Source: Candidatus Omnitrophota bacterium (GTDB lineage: Bacteria; Omnitrophota; Gorgyraeia; DTHP01). Taken from it: a stretch of 7,037 bases of DNA. The first letter of the stretch is position 1; every line of letters starts with the position of its first letter. Below, in pieces: positions 1 to 6,082 of the stretch. The notes below the pieces were generated by a model, which saw only the letters and a list, made by a program, of their open reading frames with translations, did not search any database and was not told the origin of the DNA. The position numbers and the translations under genes were made by a program. The stretch covers positions 1 through 7,037 of the forward strand of contig JAMWCG010000049.1 in NCBI GenBank assembly GCA_023818555.1, in the 5' to 3' direction.

Positions 1-2
1 TA

Positions 3-119
3 AAGATTCTTACCGACCTTCTTGAGCCAATTTTGATTCTCATCGTGGGAATAATGATTGGCTTTATTGTTATCGGTATGCTTCTTCCCATCTTTCAGTT
101 AAATTTAATTATAAAATAG
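3..119 (+). CDS. gspF: GspF/PilC-family T2SS inner-membrane platform protein, C-terminal fragment
   Basis: Only the last 38 codons are present; the gene enters from the left edge and ends at a TAG at 117-119. The visible peptide begins KILTDLLEPILILIVGIMIG and continues as one hydrophobic helix ending near PIFQLN. That is the usual end of GspF/PilC proteins: a Glu-Pro before the last transmembrane helix, a Gly-rich helix, then Pro-Ile-Phe. Family knowledge: GspF is the polytopic inner-membrane protein that couples the GspE ATPase to pseudopilus assembly. The downstream pseudopilin genes fit this. The stop codon overlaps the Shine-Dalgarno sequence of gspG, so the two are probably co-transcribed and translationally coupled. 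It could equally be a PilC of a type IV pilus system, since the tail alone does not separate them; the neighbours favour T2SS. Confidence 0.78.
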   Translation, partial: KILTDLLEPILILIVGIMIGFIVIGMLLPIFQLNLIIK

Positions 120-123
120 GAGG
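118..123 (+). promoter_or_regulatory. Ribosome-binding site of gspG
   Basis: A full AGGAGG lies 5 nt before the ATG at 129 and overlaps the gspF stop codon. It decides the start: the in-frame GTG at 123 overlaps this site, so it cannot be served by it. Confidence 0.85.
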
Positions 124-128
124 TGAGT

Positions 129-572
129 ATGCCAAGAAAGGGATTTACTTTGATTGAATTGTTAATTGTGGTAATTATTATCGGCATCTTAGTAGCCACG
201 ATTATGCCCCAGTTAGCCGGCAAGACTCAGCAGGCAAGAATTCAGAGAGCAAAGTCAGAAATCTTTGGCACCTTAGACACCGCTTTAGGAATGTTTGAAA
301 TGGACTTTGGCAGATATCCGGAGGAGATGGCACAGCTCTGGGATAAGTCTATCCCTTTGACGGATATGGCTCCTGAAGATTATGAGGCACGCTGGAACGG
401 TCCGTATATAAAAAGGGCAAATATTCGCGGAGGGGAAATTCTTGACCCCTGGAGTAGACCTTATGTCTATGAGGCAGTGGATGAGGGGAAGAGTTATATT
501 TTACTTTCGGTAGGTCCGGATGGACAGGAGGGAACCGATGATGATATTGTCTCGGAGAGCCAGTTTGAATAA
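129..572 (+). CDS. gspG: GspG, major T2SS pseudopilin
   Basis: A 147-residue protein from the ATG at 129, chosen for its perfect upstream AGGAGG. It has a very short leader, MPRKG, then the class III signal FTLIELL. Prepilin peptidase (GspO/PilD) should cut after Gly5, leaving Phe6 at +1 and Glu10 at +5. Residues 6-28 are the single N-terminal hydrophobic helix. The globular part carries GspG hallmarks: GRYP at 61-64, WNGPYIK at 89-95, DPWSRPYVY at 106-114 and the C-terminal loop GPDGQEGTDDDI at 129-140. This loop corresponds to the calcium-binding region that stabilises GspG. Family role: it polymerises in the periplasm into the pseudopilus shaft that pushes substrates through the secretin. 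The last 35 bp overlap gspJ, and the codons of the calcium loop also contain the gspJ ribosome-binding site and start. Confidence 0.94.
   Translation: MPRKGFTLIELLIVVIIIGILVATIMPQLAGKTQQARIQRAKSEIFGTLDTALGMFEMDFGRYPEEMAQLWDKSIPLTDMAPEDYEARWNGPYIKRANIRGGEILDPWSRPYVYEAVDEGKSYILLSVGPDGQEGTDDDIVSESQFE
526..531 (+). promoter_or_regulatory. Ribosome-binding site of gspJ, inside gspG
   Basis: AGGAGG lies 6 nt before the ATG at 538, within the gspG codons for Gln-Glu-Gly of its calcium loop. It favours 538 over the earlier in-frame ATG at 520, which has no such site upstream. Confidence 0.8.
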
Positions 573-1125
573 ATCTGGTTTTACCCTCTTAGAAACCCTT
601 GTCTCTTTAGCCATTTTTTCTATTATTCTGGTGGCGATTATTTCTACCATCTGGATGGGGATGCGCATTGCTTCCCGGAGCCGGGAAATCGCCCAGAAGT
701 ATCTCGGAGCGCGGGTAGTCTTGGATTCTCTGGCTATGGAACTGCGCTCGGCTTTTGATTTCCGTTTCCCGGGTTATGATAATTTTATCTGGGACCAGAA
801 GGAAAAGAGATTAGAGTTCTGGTTAGTGGCTTCCGATGAGACAAAATATTTTTATCCCCGGCCGGCTCCAGTTTATCGGGTAGTTTATGCTGTAAGGGAA
901 GAGGAAGGAAGAAAAATCATTTATAAGAAAACCCAGCCTGTCTATCCGGGGAATTTTAATGTGATGGAAGGGCCGGTTATTTATGGAGATTTTGAACTGG
1001 AGATAGAATATCCTACACCCCGAAGGCCGGAGAGCCTTCCGGAAAAAATTATAATTACCTTTAAGCCGGAGAAGGGGGATGTCTTACAGAGAACAGTCTA
1101 TTTACCCATCTACAAAAAGTTCTAA
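538..1125 (+). CDS. gspJ: GspJ-like minor T2SS pseudopilin
   Basis: A 195-residue protein from the ATG at 538; the next codon is also ATG, 9 nt from the same Shine-Dalgarno, and could serve. Leader residues 1-14 end in NKSG; prepilin peptidase should cut after Gly14, giving FTLLETLVSLAIF with Glu19 at +5. The helix runs to about residue 40. The rest fits GspJ rather than the shorter GspI: a long helix with LDSLAMELRSA (62-72), a VYRVVYAV strand (112-119) and a C-terminal LPEKIIITF (168-176) followed by RTVYLP (185-190). Family role: GspJ is part of the pseudopilus tip complex with GspI and GspK, helping initiate the fibre in the inner membrane. It overlaps gspG by 35 bp and gspK by 47 bp. The subclass call rests on length, motifs and position; membership of the pseudopilin family is near certain. 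Confidence 0.82.
   Translation: MMILSRRASLNKSGFTLLETLVSLAIFSIILVAIISTIWMGMRIASRSREIAQKYLGARVVLDSLAMELRSAFDFRFPGYDNFIWDQKEKRLEFWLVASDETKYFYPRPAPVYRVVYAVREEEGRKIIYKKTQPVYPGNFNVMEGPVIYGDFELEIEYPTPRRPESLPEKIIITFKPEKGDVLQRTVYLPIYKKF
1068..1071 (+). promoter_or_regulatory. Ribosome-binding site of gspK, inside gspJ
   Basis: GGAG lies 7 nt before the ATG at 1079, within the 3' coding part of gspJ. It supports the start that gives the 47-bp overlap. Confidence 0.6.
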
Positions 1126-2257
1126 GGGAGTAGTGCTTCTTTTTCTTCTCTGGGCAATTCTTACCTTAGGAATTATTGCGGTAGGTTTGAGTTATCGTGC
1201 TTTAAGAGAATTTAAGATGGTTTCTCTCACTCAGGACCGTGCCCAGGCGTATTTTCTTACCTGGACCGCCTTAGAGAATATTGTAGAGATACTTAAGAAA
1301 GATGGCCAGAAAGTAGATTCGCTTAACGATGAATGGGCAAAGGGAGAAATAAAGGGGGAGACCGAAAAAGGAAGATGGAAAGTGGATATTTTTTATGATG
1401 AAGAGCGCCGGGTGGATTTAAACAAGGCGGAGGACGATGTTCTGGAAAGAATCTTTGGCACAATGCCACTTTTATTGGATTCCCTGCGTGACTGGAAAGA
1501 TGCTGATGCTACACCTCGTCCCTTGGGAGCGGAGGATGATTATTATATAAAGAAAGAAGGTGACTACGAATCTCGCGATGCTTTATTACGCAATATCTTT
1601 GAATTGGGAATGATGCGGGGTGGAGAAGACCTCTTTGAAACCAGTTTTCTTTTTGAGGATAAAATTCCCCAAAGGTTTGCTTTTAATTTCTGGGAAGATT
1701 TAGCCTTTGCCCACGGCGGTTCGCATTTTATTCCTCCTCCCTGGGTTCCGGGTGAGCCTCTGCCCAAACCAATTCCTATTTCTCCCGGGCCACCCGATGA
1801 GCCTCCTCAGGGTCCTCCCTATGAGCCTCCTTTACCCAATCCGCGGGGAGGAGGTTATACTGTCTATGGAGATGGGAAAAACAACATCAATACCGCTCTT
1901 CCGGAGGTCCTTATGGCTATTGGTTTACAAAGGGATACCGTGATCAGAATTATCTGGTATCGGATTTATGGAAATGTCTTTCCCAGTGCCAATCCGGAAG
2001 TAATCATCTATGGTTTAGTTCAAGCGGGTTGTTTAAAACCGGCGGAACCATTGTATAACTTTATTACCCGAAATATCAGAGAGATTGCGGGTAAAGGAAG
2101 GATAAAGGTGAATTCTTCCTATTTCCGCATAAGAATAATTTCCGAGACAAAGCGTGGAGCAAGACATGTGGCGGTAGCGGTATTGAAGAGGGGAAAAGAC
2201 CAGGAGAATAAACCCACGGTGGAGATTGTTTCCTGGTGGGAATATTCCTGGCTATAG
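1079..2257 (+). CDS. gspK: GspK, T2SS pseudopilus tip protein with a proline-rich insert
   Basis: A 392-residue protein. A 17-residue leader ends SSKG; cleavage after Gly17 would expose VVLLFLLWAILTLGIIAVG. Position +5 is Phe22 instead of Glu, as expected: GspK is the pseudopilin that characteristically lacks Glu+5. Residues 107-182 hold the GspK core: DEERRVDLNKAEDDVL (107-122), DWKDAD (138-143), GAEDDYY (150-156) and FELG (174-177). Residues 265-274 (DGKNNINTAL) match the second conserved Asn-Thr-Ala segment, and residues 349-389 form the C-terminal sheet ending in a Trp-rich stretch. Family role: GspK caps the pseudopilus and is large enough to limit its size. Residues 218-256 are an unusual proline-rich insert (roughly 19 prolines in 39 residues) that I do not associate with typical GspK. 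The gspH-like gene begins 3 nt after the stop. Confidence 0.9.
   Translation: MSYREQSIYPSTKSSKGVVLLFLLWAILTLGIIAVGLSYRALREFKMVSLTQDRAQAYFLTWTALENIVEILKKDGQKVDSLNDEWAKGEIKGETEKGRWKVDIFYDEERRVDLNKAEDDVLERIFGTMPLLLDSLRDWKDADATPRPLGAEDDYYIKKEGDYESRDALLRNIFELGMMRGGEDLFETSFLFEDKIPQRFAFNFWEDLAFAHGGSHFIPPPWVPGEPLPKPIPISPGPPDEPPQGPPYEPPLPNPRGGGYTVYGDGKNNINTALPEVLMAIGLQRDTVIRIIWYRIYGNVFPSANPEVIIYGLVQAGCLKPAEPLYNFITRNIREIAGKGRIKVNSSYFRIRIISETKRGARHVAVAVLKRGKDQENKPTVEIVSWWEYSWL
1753..1831 (+). repeat. Short direct repeats coding the GspK proline-rich segment
   Basis: TGAGCCTC occurs at 1753-1760, 1798-1805 and 1822-1829. The last two copies extend to the 11-mer ATGAGCCTCCT (1797-1807 and 1821-1831), 24 bp apart. 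All spacings are multiples of three and encode Glu-Pro units (GEPLP, DEPPQGPP, YEPPLPNP). The pattern suggests growth of the linker by in-frame duplication. Confidence 0.6.
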
Positions 2258-2260
2258 ACT

Positions 2261-2749
2261 ATGTCCTGGAAAAAGGGTTTTACAATTATAGAATTATTCT
2301 TAGTGATTGCCATAATGTCCATTATGGTTATCCTCTACCTTGCCAATTTCAGTGGCTTTATCCGGGGAAGAAGATTTGAGGATTGCTTAAATCGGGTAAT
2401 AAATTTTTTGCGCTACGGTCAGGAATATGCCTTAACCCGTTATGAGGATATCTGGATGGATGTTTTAGCGAAGGAGAATAAGTTTGTGCTGAAATTGAGT
2501 GAAGAGAAGGAAAAAGAATTCGTTATTCCCCCGGGTTACCGGATGGAGACAAAACTCCGACAGGTAATCTTTGAACGGATGGGAGGGATTGGAGTCTTTG
2601 ACCAGCCGGTAAAAAAAGGAGAAGCGGTTCCCACAAAGATTGTAGAGAAGATAAAAGTGATTGATGAGAAAACTAAGCGTGTTGCCACCTTAGAAATCTG
2701 GGGTTATGGTGGGCTTATTTTTCTAAAGTCAATTGTCCCCGCGCAATAA
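2261..2749 (+). CDS. gspH: GspH-like minor T2SS pseudopilin
   Basis: A 162-residue protein with leader MSWKKG; cleavage after Gly6 leaves FTIIELFLVIAIMSIMVILY with Glu11 at +5. A long amphipathic helix follows (about 31-60), containing RFEDCLNRVINFLRYGQEYA, then a mostly beta region with IPPGY (89-93), a Gly-rich turn (108-112) and a C-terminal strand ending LIFLKSIVPAQ. This layout, with the L-R-Y-x-Q-E-x-A helix motif, fits the GspH/FimT group. Family role: GspH joins the tip complex to the GspG shaft. There is no clear Shine-Dalgarno before the ATG, and only 3 nt separate it from the gspK stop, so reinitiation after gspK is likely. Its 3' end overlaps the opposing ATPase gene by 21 bp. GspI is a less likely identity given the length and helix pattern. 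Confidence 0.7.
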   Translation: MSWKKGFTIIELFLVIAIMSIMVILYLANFSGFIRGRRFEDCLNRVINFLRYGQEYALTRYEDIWMDVLAKENKFVLKLSEEKEKEFVIPPGYRMETKLRQVIFERMGGIGVFDQPVKKGEAVPTKIVEKIKVIDEKTKRVATLEIWGYGGLIFLKSIVPAQ

Positions 2750-3490
2750 CTTCCCCTTCAACTCTTCTATAAGTGAGAAATCAAAGCGGATAAATTTTCT
2801 TACAAATTCTGTTTGCGGGGAATTGCTTAGATTATAAGGAGTATCAATCTGCTCAATCTTTCCTTGGTTAAGCAGAATAATTCTTTCTGCCAGCATCAAT
2901 GCTTCTATCTGGTCGTGTGTGACATAGACCACGGTTATCTTTGTTTCTCTTTGCAGTTTGAGGATTAATTTTTGTATACCTATTTTTAAATCTAAGTCAA
3001 GATTTGCCAGGGGTTCATCCAGTAAAAGGATTTCGGGTTCAGTAGCCAGGGTCCTGGCTAAAGCCAGGCGTTGTTTTTCTCCTCCGGAAAGTTGAAAAGG
3101 AAATTTCTTCCTATGTTCCTGGAGTTCAAAGTTATTTAAGAAATAATTCAATTTTTCCTTCCGTGCGTGCTTAGGACAGGTTAAAGCAAAGAGAATCTGT
3201 TCTTCTACATTCATATGCGGCCATAAGCATAAATCCTGAAAGACCATGCCAATTTTTCTTTTCTGGGGAGGGAAGAGATAAACGGGAGAACTGATGAGTT
3301 TTTCTTTTAAGAAAATCTTTCCTTCATCAGGATAATCTAAACCTACAATCAGTCTTAAGAGGGTAGTTTTTCCGCTGCCGGAGGGACCAAGCAGGCTTAT
3401 AAATTCTCCTTCTTCTACAGCAAAGGAGATATCTTTCAGGACAATCTTTTTGCTCCACATTTTAGCAATGTTTTCTAATTTAAGCAGCAT
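2729..3490 (-). CDS. ABC transporter ATP-binding protein (FbpC/PotA type)
   Basis: A 253-residue ABC ATPase with every catalytic motif: Walker A GPSGSGKT (35-42), Q-loop Gln85, signature LSGGE (134-138), Walker B ILLLDEP with catalytic Glu159, D-loop LANLD (161-165) and H-loop His192. It should dimerise on the cytoplasmic face beneath the fused permease encoded upstream and power solute import. It is about 100 residues shorter than FbpC/PotA/MalK proteins that carry a C-terminal TOBE regulatory domain; only about 40 residues follow the nucleotide-binding domain. ThiQ-like importers are similarly short. The ATG at 3490 lies inside the permease gene (11-bp overlap), with AGGA 9 nt upstream at 3500-3503, indicating translational coupling. 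The 3' end runs 21 bp into the opposing gspH-like gene. The ATPase does not reveal the substrate. Confidence 0.95.
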   Translation of the reverse strand: MLLKLENIAKMWSKKIVLKDISFAVEEGEFISLLGPSGSGKTTLLRLIVGLDYPDEGKIFLKEKLISSPVYLFPPQKRKIGMVFQDLCLWPHMNVEEQILFALTCPKHARKEKLNYFLNNFELQEHRKKFPFQLSGGEKQRLALARTLATEPEILLLDEPLANLDLDLKIGIQKLILKLQRETKITVVYVTHDQIEALMLAERIILLNQGKIEQIDTPYNLSNSPQTEFVRKFIRFDFSLIEELKGKLLRGDN

Positions 3491-5060
3491 AGGAAAATTT
3501 CCTGTGAGTAAAAGGTAGAAGTAATGATATGGGGATAAGCGTAATCAAGACCTGCCAGAGACACATAGCAAAAATACTTTCCATATCTCCGTGATGAAAA
3601 AATGACTCTATTTTGATTAAAAAAGTCATCTCCCCCGGAGGGATGAGAAAGAGGGTTGCGGAAAGTTCAGTAAGACAGAAGAGAAGAGAAATGATAAAAG
3701 TGATGGTTATAAAGGGATGAAGCAGGGGAAAATTTATTTTGAAAAAGCGTTTTAAACCTGAGACAGGGAAGATTAGTGCGGACTCCCATAATTCTTTCCC
3801 ATAGGTCTTTAAAGCGGTAGAGATTATTCTTATCCCGAAACAGGAGAAGCGGATTAAATAGGCTAAAAGAAGAGGGAGAAAGGTGGAATAAGCTAAAGCG
3901 GTTTGAGGACGATTTAACCAGCGGACTAATCCCAGCCCAACAATGGGACCAGGTATAGCCAGGGGAATTAGAGTAAGGATATTGATGCAGCGCCGATAAA
4001 TTCCCCGGGTATTTTCCAAGAGATAACCTAAAAAAAGACTCACCAAACTGCAAAAAAATGCCCCTAAGAGGGCTAAAAAAATACTTAAAACCATCTCCTG
4101 AATGTTTGCCGAGAGGACAAAGAATAAATTCTTAAAAGAGCCCGTCCCTTTAATTAAAACAAAAAGAGGGAAAATTACCGCCACAGAGACTAATCCTGTG
4201 GCAAAAATAAAACCAGGAATTTTAAAAAAGTTTTTTCGCGGAGAAAAGTAAGGTTTAAAATTTCCTCCCAGACCAATATAGGGTCTTTCCTGCATAATTT
4301 TTTCTACCCAGAGAATAAGGGGTAAGGTAAAGAGTAAAAGAGGGAAGGAAAGTGCGGTGGCTTTAGCAAAGTTGTGAAAAGCACTGAATTGATAGTATAA
4401 TTCAAAAGTGTAGTTGTGTACCCGCAAGAGCTCAGAGACTACATATTCGGAAAAAGTTAAGATAAAGACAAAGGAAAAACTGAGCAATATATAGGGGAGA
4501 AGTAGGGGGAAGGTAATCTTTAAAAAAGATTTTAGGGGAGAGGCAATTAAATTCCCTGCCTCTTCTATTCCCCGATTGAAGCTTTTTAACCCTGCGGAGA
4601 GGAAGAGAATGACAAAAGGGAAGTAGCAAAGAGAGAGAATAAAGACAATTCCGCCCAGGTTATAGAGATTTAGATTTATGCCTAAATTCCTTACCAGCCC
4701 TCGTAGTTGAAGTTCAAAAAGAAAAGTAAAACCAAGGATATAAGGAGGCAGAAGCAGGGGGAAAAGAGAGAAAAGAGAGAAGAAATTTTTAAAGGGAATT
4801 TTTATTCTTTCCAGAAACCAGGCAAAGGGGAAACCCAGAAAAAGTGTCGTCAATGCGGTAAAGAAGCCAATTCGTAGCGTGCGAAAGAAAATCTGCCGGA
4901 GGCGCAGGTCAGTAAGAATCTCTTGGTATATGGAAAAAGAGATTTTCCCTTCTTTAATAAACGATTCTTTGAAGACGGCAATCAGGGGAGAAAAAACTAA
5001 AAAACAAAAAAGAATAAAGATGATTATACTTACGCTTTTAATAATATCTCGCGTAAACAT
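3480..5060 (-). CDS. ABC transporter permease, fused double-domain FbpB type
   Basis: A 526-residue, very hydrophobic inner-membrane protein with two tandem binding-protein-dependent permease domains, roughly residues 55-255 and 320-515, each preceded by an extra transmembrane helix (about 10-30 and 283-303). Each half has an EAA coupling loop: EEAGNLIASPLKSFLKITFP at 166-185 and ESALIFPVSGLKRFFKINFP at 426-445. These dock on the ATPase. In both loops the central glycine of EAA-x3-G is replaced (Ile172, Pro432), although the following I-x-[LF]-P part is kept. Fused permeases of this length are typical of FbpB, AfuB and ThiP importers. The start is 2 nt after the stop of the binding-protein gene and has no strong Shine-Dalgarno, so reinitiation is likely. 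Substrate is not readable from the sequence; the partner binding protein points to the Fe(III)-type group. Confidence 0.95.
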   Translation of the reverse strand: MFTRDIIKSVSIIIFILFCFLVFSPLIAVFKESFIKEGKISFSIYQEILTDLRLRQIFFRTLRIGFFTALTTLFLGFPFAWFLERIKIPFKNFFSLFSLFPLLLPPYILGFTFLFELQLRGLVRNLGINLNLYNLGGIVFILSLCYFPFVILFLSAGLKSFNRGIEEAGNLIASPLKSFLKITFPLLLPYILLSFSFVFILTFSEYVVSELLRVHNYTFELYYQFSAFHNFAKATALSFPLLLFTLPLILWVEKIMQERPYIGLGGNFKPYFSPRKNFFKIPGFIFATGLVSVAVIFPLFVLIKGTGSFKNLFFVLSANIQEMVLSIFLALLGAFFCSLVSLFLGYLLENTRGIYRRCINILTLIPLAIPGPIVGLGLVRWLNRPQTALAYSTFLPLLLAYLIRFSCFGIRIISTALKTYGKELWESALIFPVSGLKRFFKINFPLLHPFITITFIISLLFCLTELSATLFLIPPGEMTFLIKIESFFHHGDMESIFAMCLWQVLITLIPISLLLPFTHRKFSYAA

Positions 5061-5062
5061 TT

Positions 5063-6070
5063 TTATCTAATAAAGTTTTCCTGAAGATATTTTGAAACCT
5101 CTTCTATTCTTCGCGCACAATCCTCAAAATCAACTTCCATCGTCTTTATGCTTGAGATATCCAAGATATGGGGAGGCTTTTTTGCTTTTGGATTTAAAGG
5201 GATTTGCACTGCTTGAGAATTTGCCAGTTTCTCTTCCACTTCGGGCTGAAGTAGATAGTCGATCAATTTCTTTGCCTCCTCAAGATGGTGTGCCCCTTTG
5301 ATGAGCGATAAAGTATTAGGAATGATTAAGGTTCCCAAATCTTCTTGGTCAGGATAGACAATTCCCACCGGTTTTCCTCCCTGAAGGGCTACATTAGCAT
5401 CATCGGTATCGGTGATACCGAAGAGGGCTTCTCCACTTGCCACCACATCTTTTACAATAGAATTACCATGGACAATTAAGACTTTATTTTCTTTCAATTT
5501 CTGAAAGAACTCCTTTGCCTTTTCTTCGCCCAAGTAAGAAAATAAGGCGGAAGCATGGGTAGAAGTGGTTCCGAATAGAGGATTAGCAAGAGCAATCTTT
5601 CCGCGGTATTTAGGATTAAGCAAGGCATAGATACTCTGGGGGATTTCTTCTTCCGGCAATAAATTCTTATTGTAGATGATTATGCGCGCTCTGGCGGCAA
5701 AACCTGTCCAAAAACCATCCTTGTCCTTGAATTTATCAGGGATATCTTTTGCCCGGAGAGAGTAATAGGGAGAAAGGATCCCCTTATCTTTAAGCATAAT
5801 CGTGCGGGAAATTTCATTATTCCAGAAGACATCACAGCGAGGCGAGTCTTTTTCAGCAATTAAACGATTGACGATTCCCGTGGTTTTGGTTGCCTCCAGG
5901 TCATAGACTGCCTTTACTTTAATTCCCGTTTCTCTTTCAAATTCTTTTAAGATGGGTTCGGAGTAAATCTGGTCGTGAGCCACATAGACAATTACCTCGG
6001 AAGAATATTTTTTTTGACAGCCAGAATTAAGCAGAGCGAGAATTAAAAATAGATAAAATTTATTTCTCAT
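5063..6070 (-). CDS. Extracellular solute-binding lipoprotein, Fe(III)/FbpA-like group with altered metal site
   Basis: A 335-residue protein. The N-terminus MRNKFYLFLILALLNSGC is a lipoprotein signal with Cys18 as the lipidated residue; Asn at -3 is atypical, but Gly at -1 and the hydrophobic core fit. The fold follows FbpA-type class II binding proteins: VIVYVAHD (26-33), FERETGIKV (44-52), CDVFWNNE (79-86, Glu86 matching the FbpA metal-ligand Glu), WTGFAARARIIIYN (121-134), HGNS (201-204, matching the anion-site Asn) and PLNP (291-294). Where FbpA has its Fe-binding Tyr-Tyr, this protein has TDTDDA (220-225). Family role: it captures solute outside the inner membrane and delivers it to the permease encoded 2 nt downstream. 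The start is supported by GGGGGG 5 nt upstream. Many such proteins are annotated as iron(III) binding, but the missing tyrosines make that uncertain; another metal complex, an anion or an organic phosphate is possible. Confidence 0.92.
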   Translation of the reverse strand: MRNKFYLFLILALLNSGCQKKYSSEVIVYVAHDQIYSEPILKEFERETGIKVKAVYDLEATKTTGIVNRLIAEKDSPRCDVFWNNEISRTIMLKDKGILSPYYSLRAKDIPDKFKDKDGFWTGFAARARIIIYNKNLLPEEEIPQSIYALLNPKYRGKIALANPLFGTTSTHASALFSYLGEEKAKEFFQKLKENKVLIVHGNSIVKDVVASGEALFGITDTDDANVALQGGKPVGIVYPDQEDLGTLIIPNTLSLIKGAHHLEEAKKLIDYLLQPEVEEKLANSQAVQIPLNPKAKKPPHILDISSIKTMEVDFEDCARRIEEVSKYLQENFIR

Positions 6071-6075
6071 TTTAT

Positions 6076-6081
6076 CCCCCC
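6076..6081 (-). promoter_or_regulatory. Ribosome-binding site of the solute-binding protein gene
   Basis: A GGGGGG run on the minus strand lies 5 nt before the ATG at 6070, in the 12-nt gap after the TGA of the upstream gene. It supports this start and an operon arrangement. Confidence 0.6.
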
Positions 6082-6082
6082 T

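Noticed and set aside
123..128. GTG at 123 as the gspG start
   Set aside because: It overlaps the AGGAGG site; the ATG at 129 has ideal spacing and gives the usual very short pseudopilin leader.
1564..1943. Two open frames overlapping gspK (minus 1564-1767 and plus 1707-1943)
   Set aside because: Both lie wholly within the well-supported gspK frame, mostly in its Pro-rich region, where GC-rich codons leave other frames open.
2119..2322. Minus-strand open frame across the gspK/gspH junction
   Set aside because: It is antisense to two well-supported genes and shows no domain, signal peptide or ribosome-binding site.
3491..3503. Near-palindrome AGGAAAATTTCCT before the ATPase start
   Set aside because: It is imperfect, short, AT-rich and inside the permease coding region; its minus-strand AGGA is adequately explained as a ribosome-binding site.
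3667..5301. Several short open frames antisense or out of frame within the permease and binding-protein genes (3667-4053, 4432-4629, 4879-5070, 5092-5301)
   Set aside because: All are shadows of strongly supported transporter genes; their translations are compositionally odd and unrecognised.
5403..5421. Perfect 8-bp inverted repeat with a 3-nt loop (TCGGTATC/GATACCGA) in the binding-protein gene
   Set aside because: A stem of this size is expected about once by chance in 7 kb when several loop sizes are allowed. It lies inside coding sequence and has no T-run.
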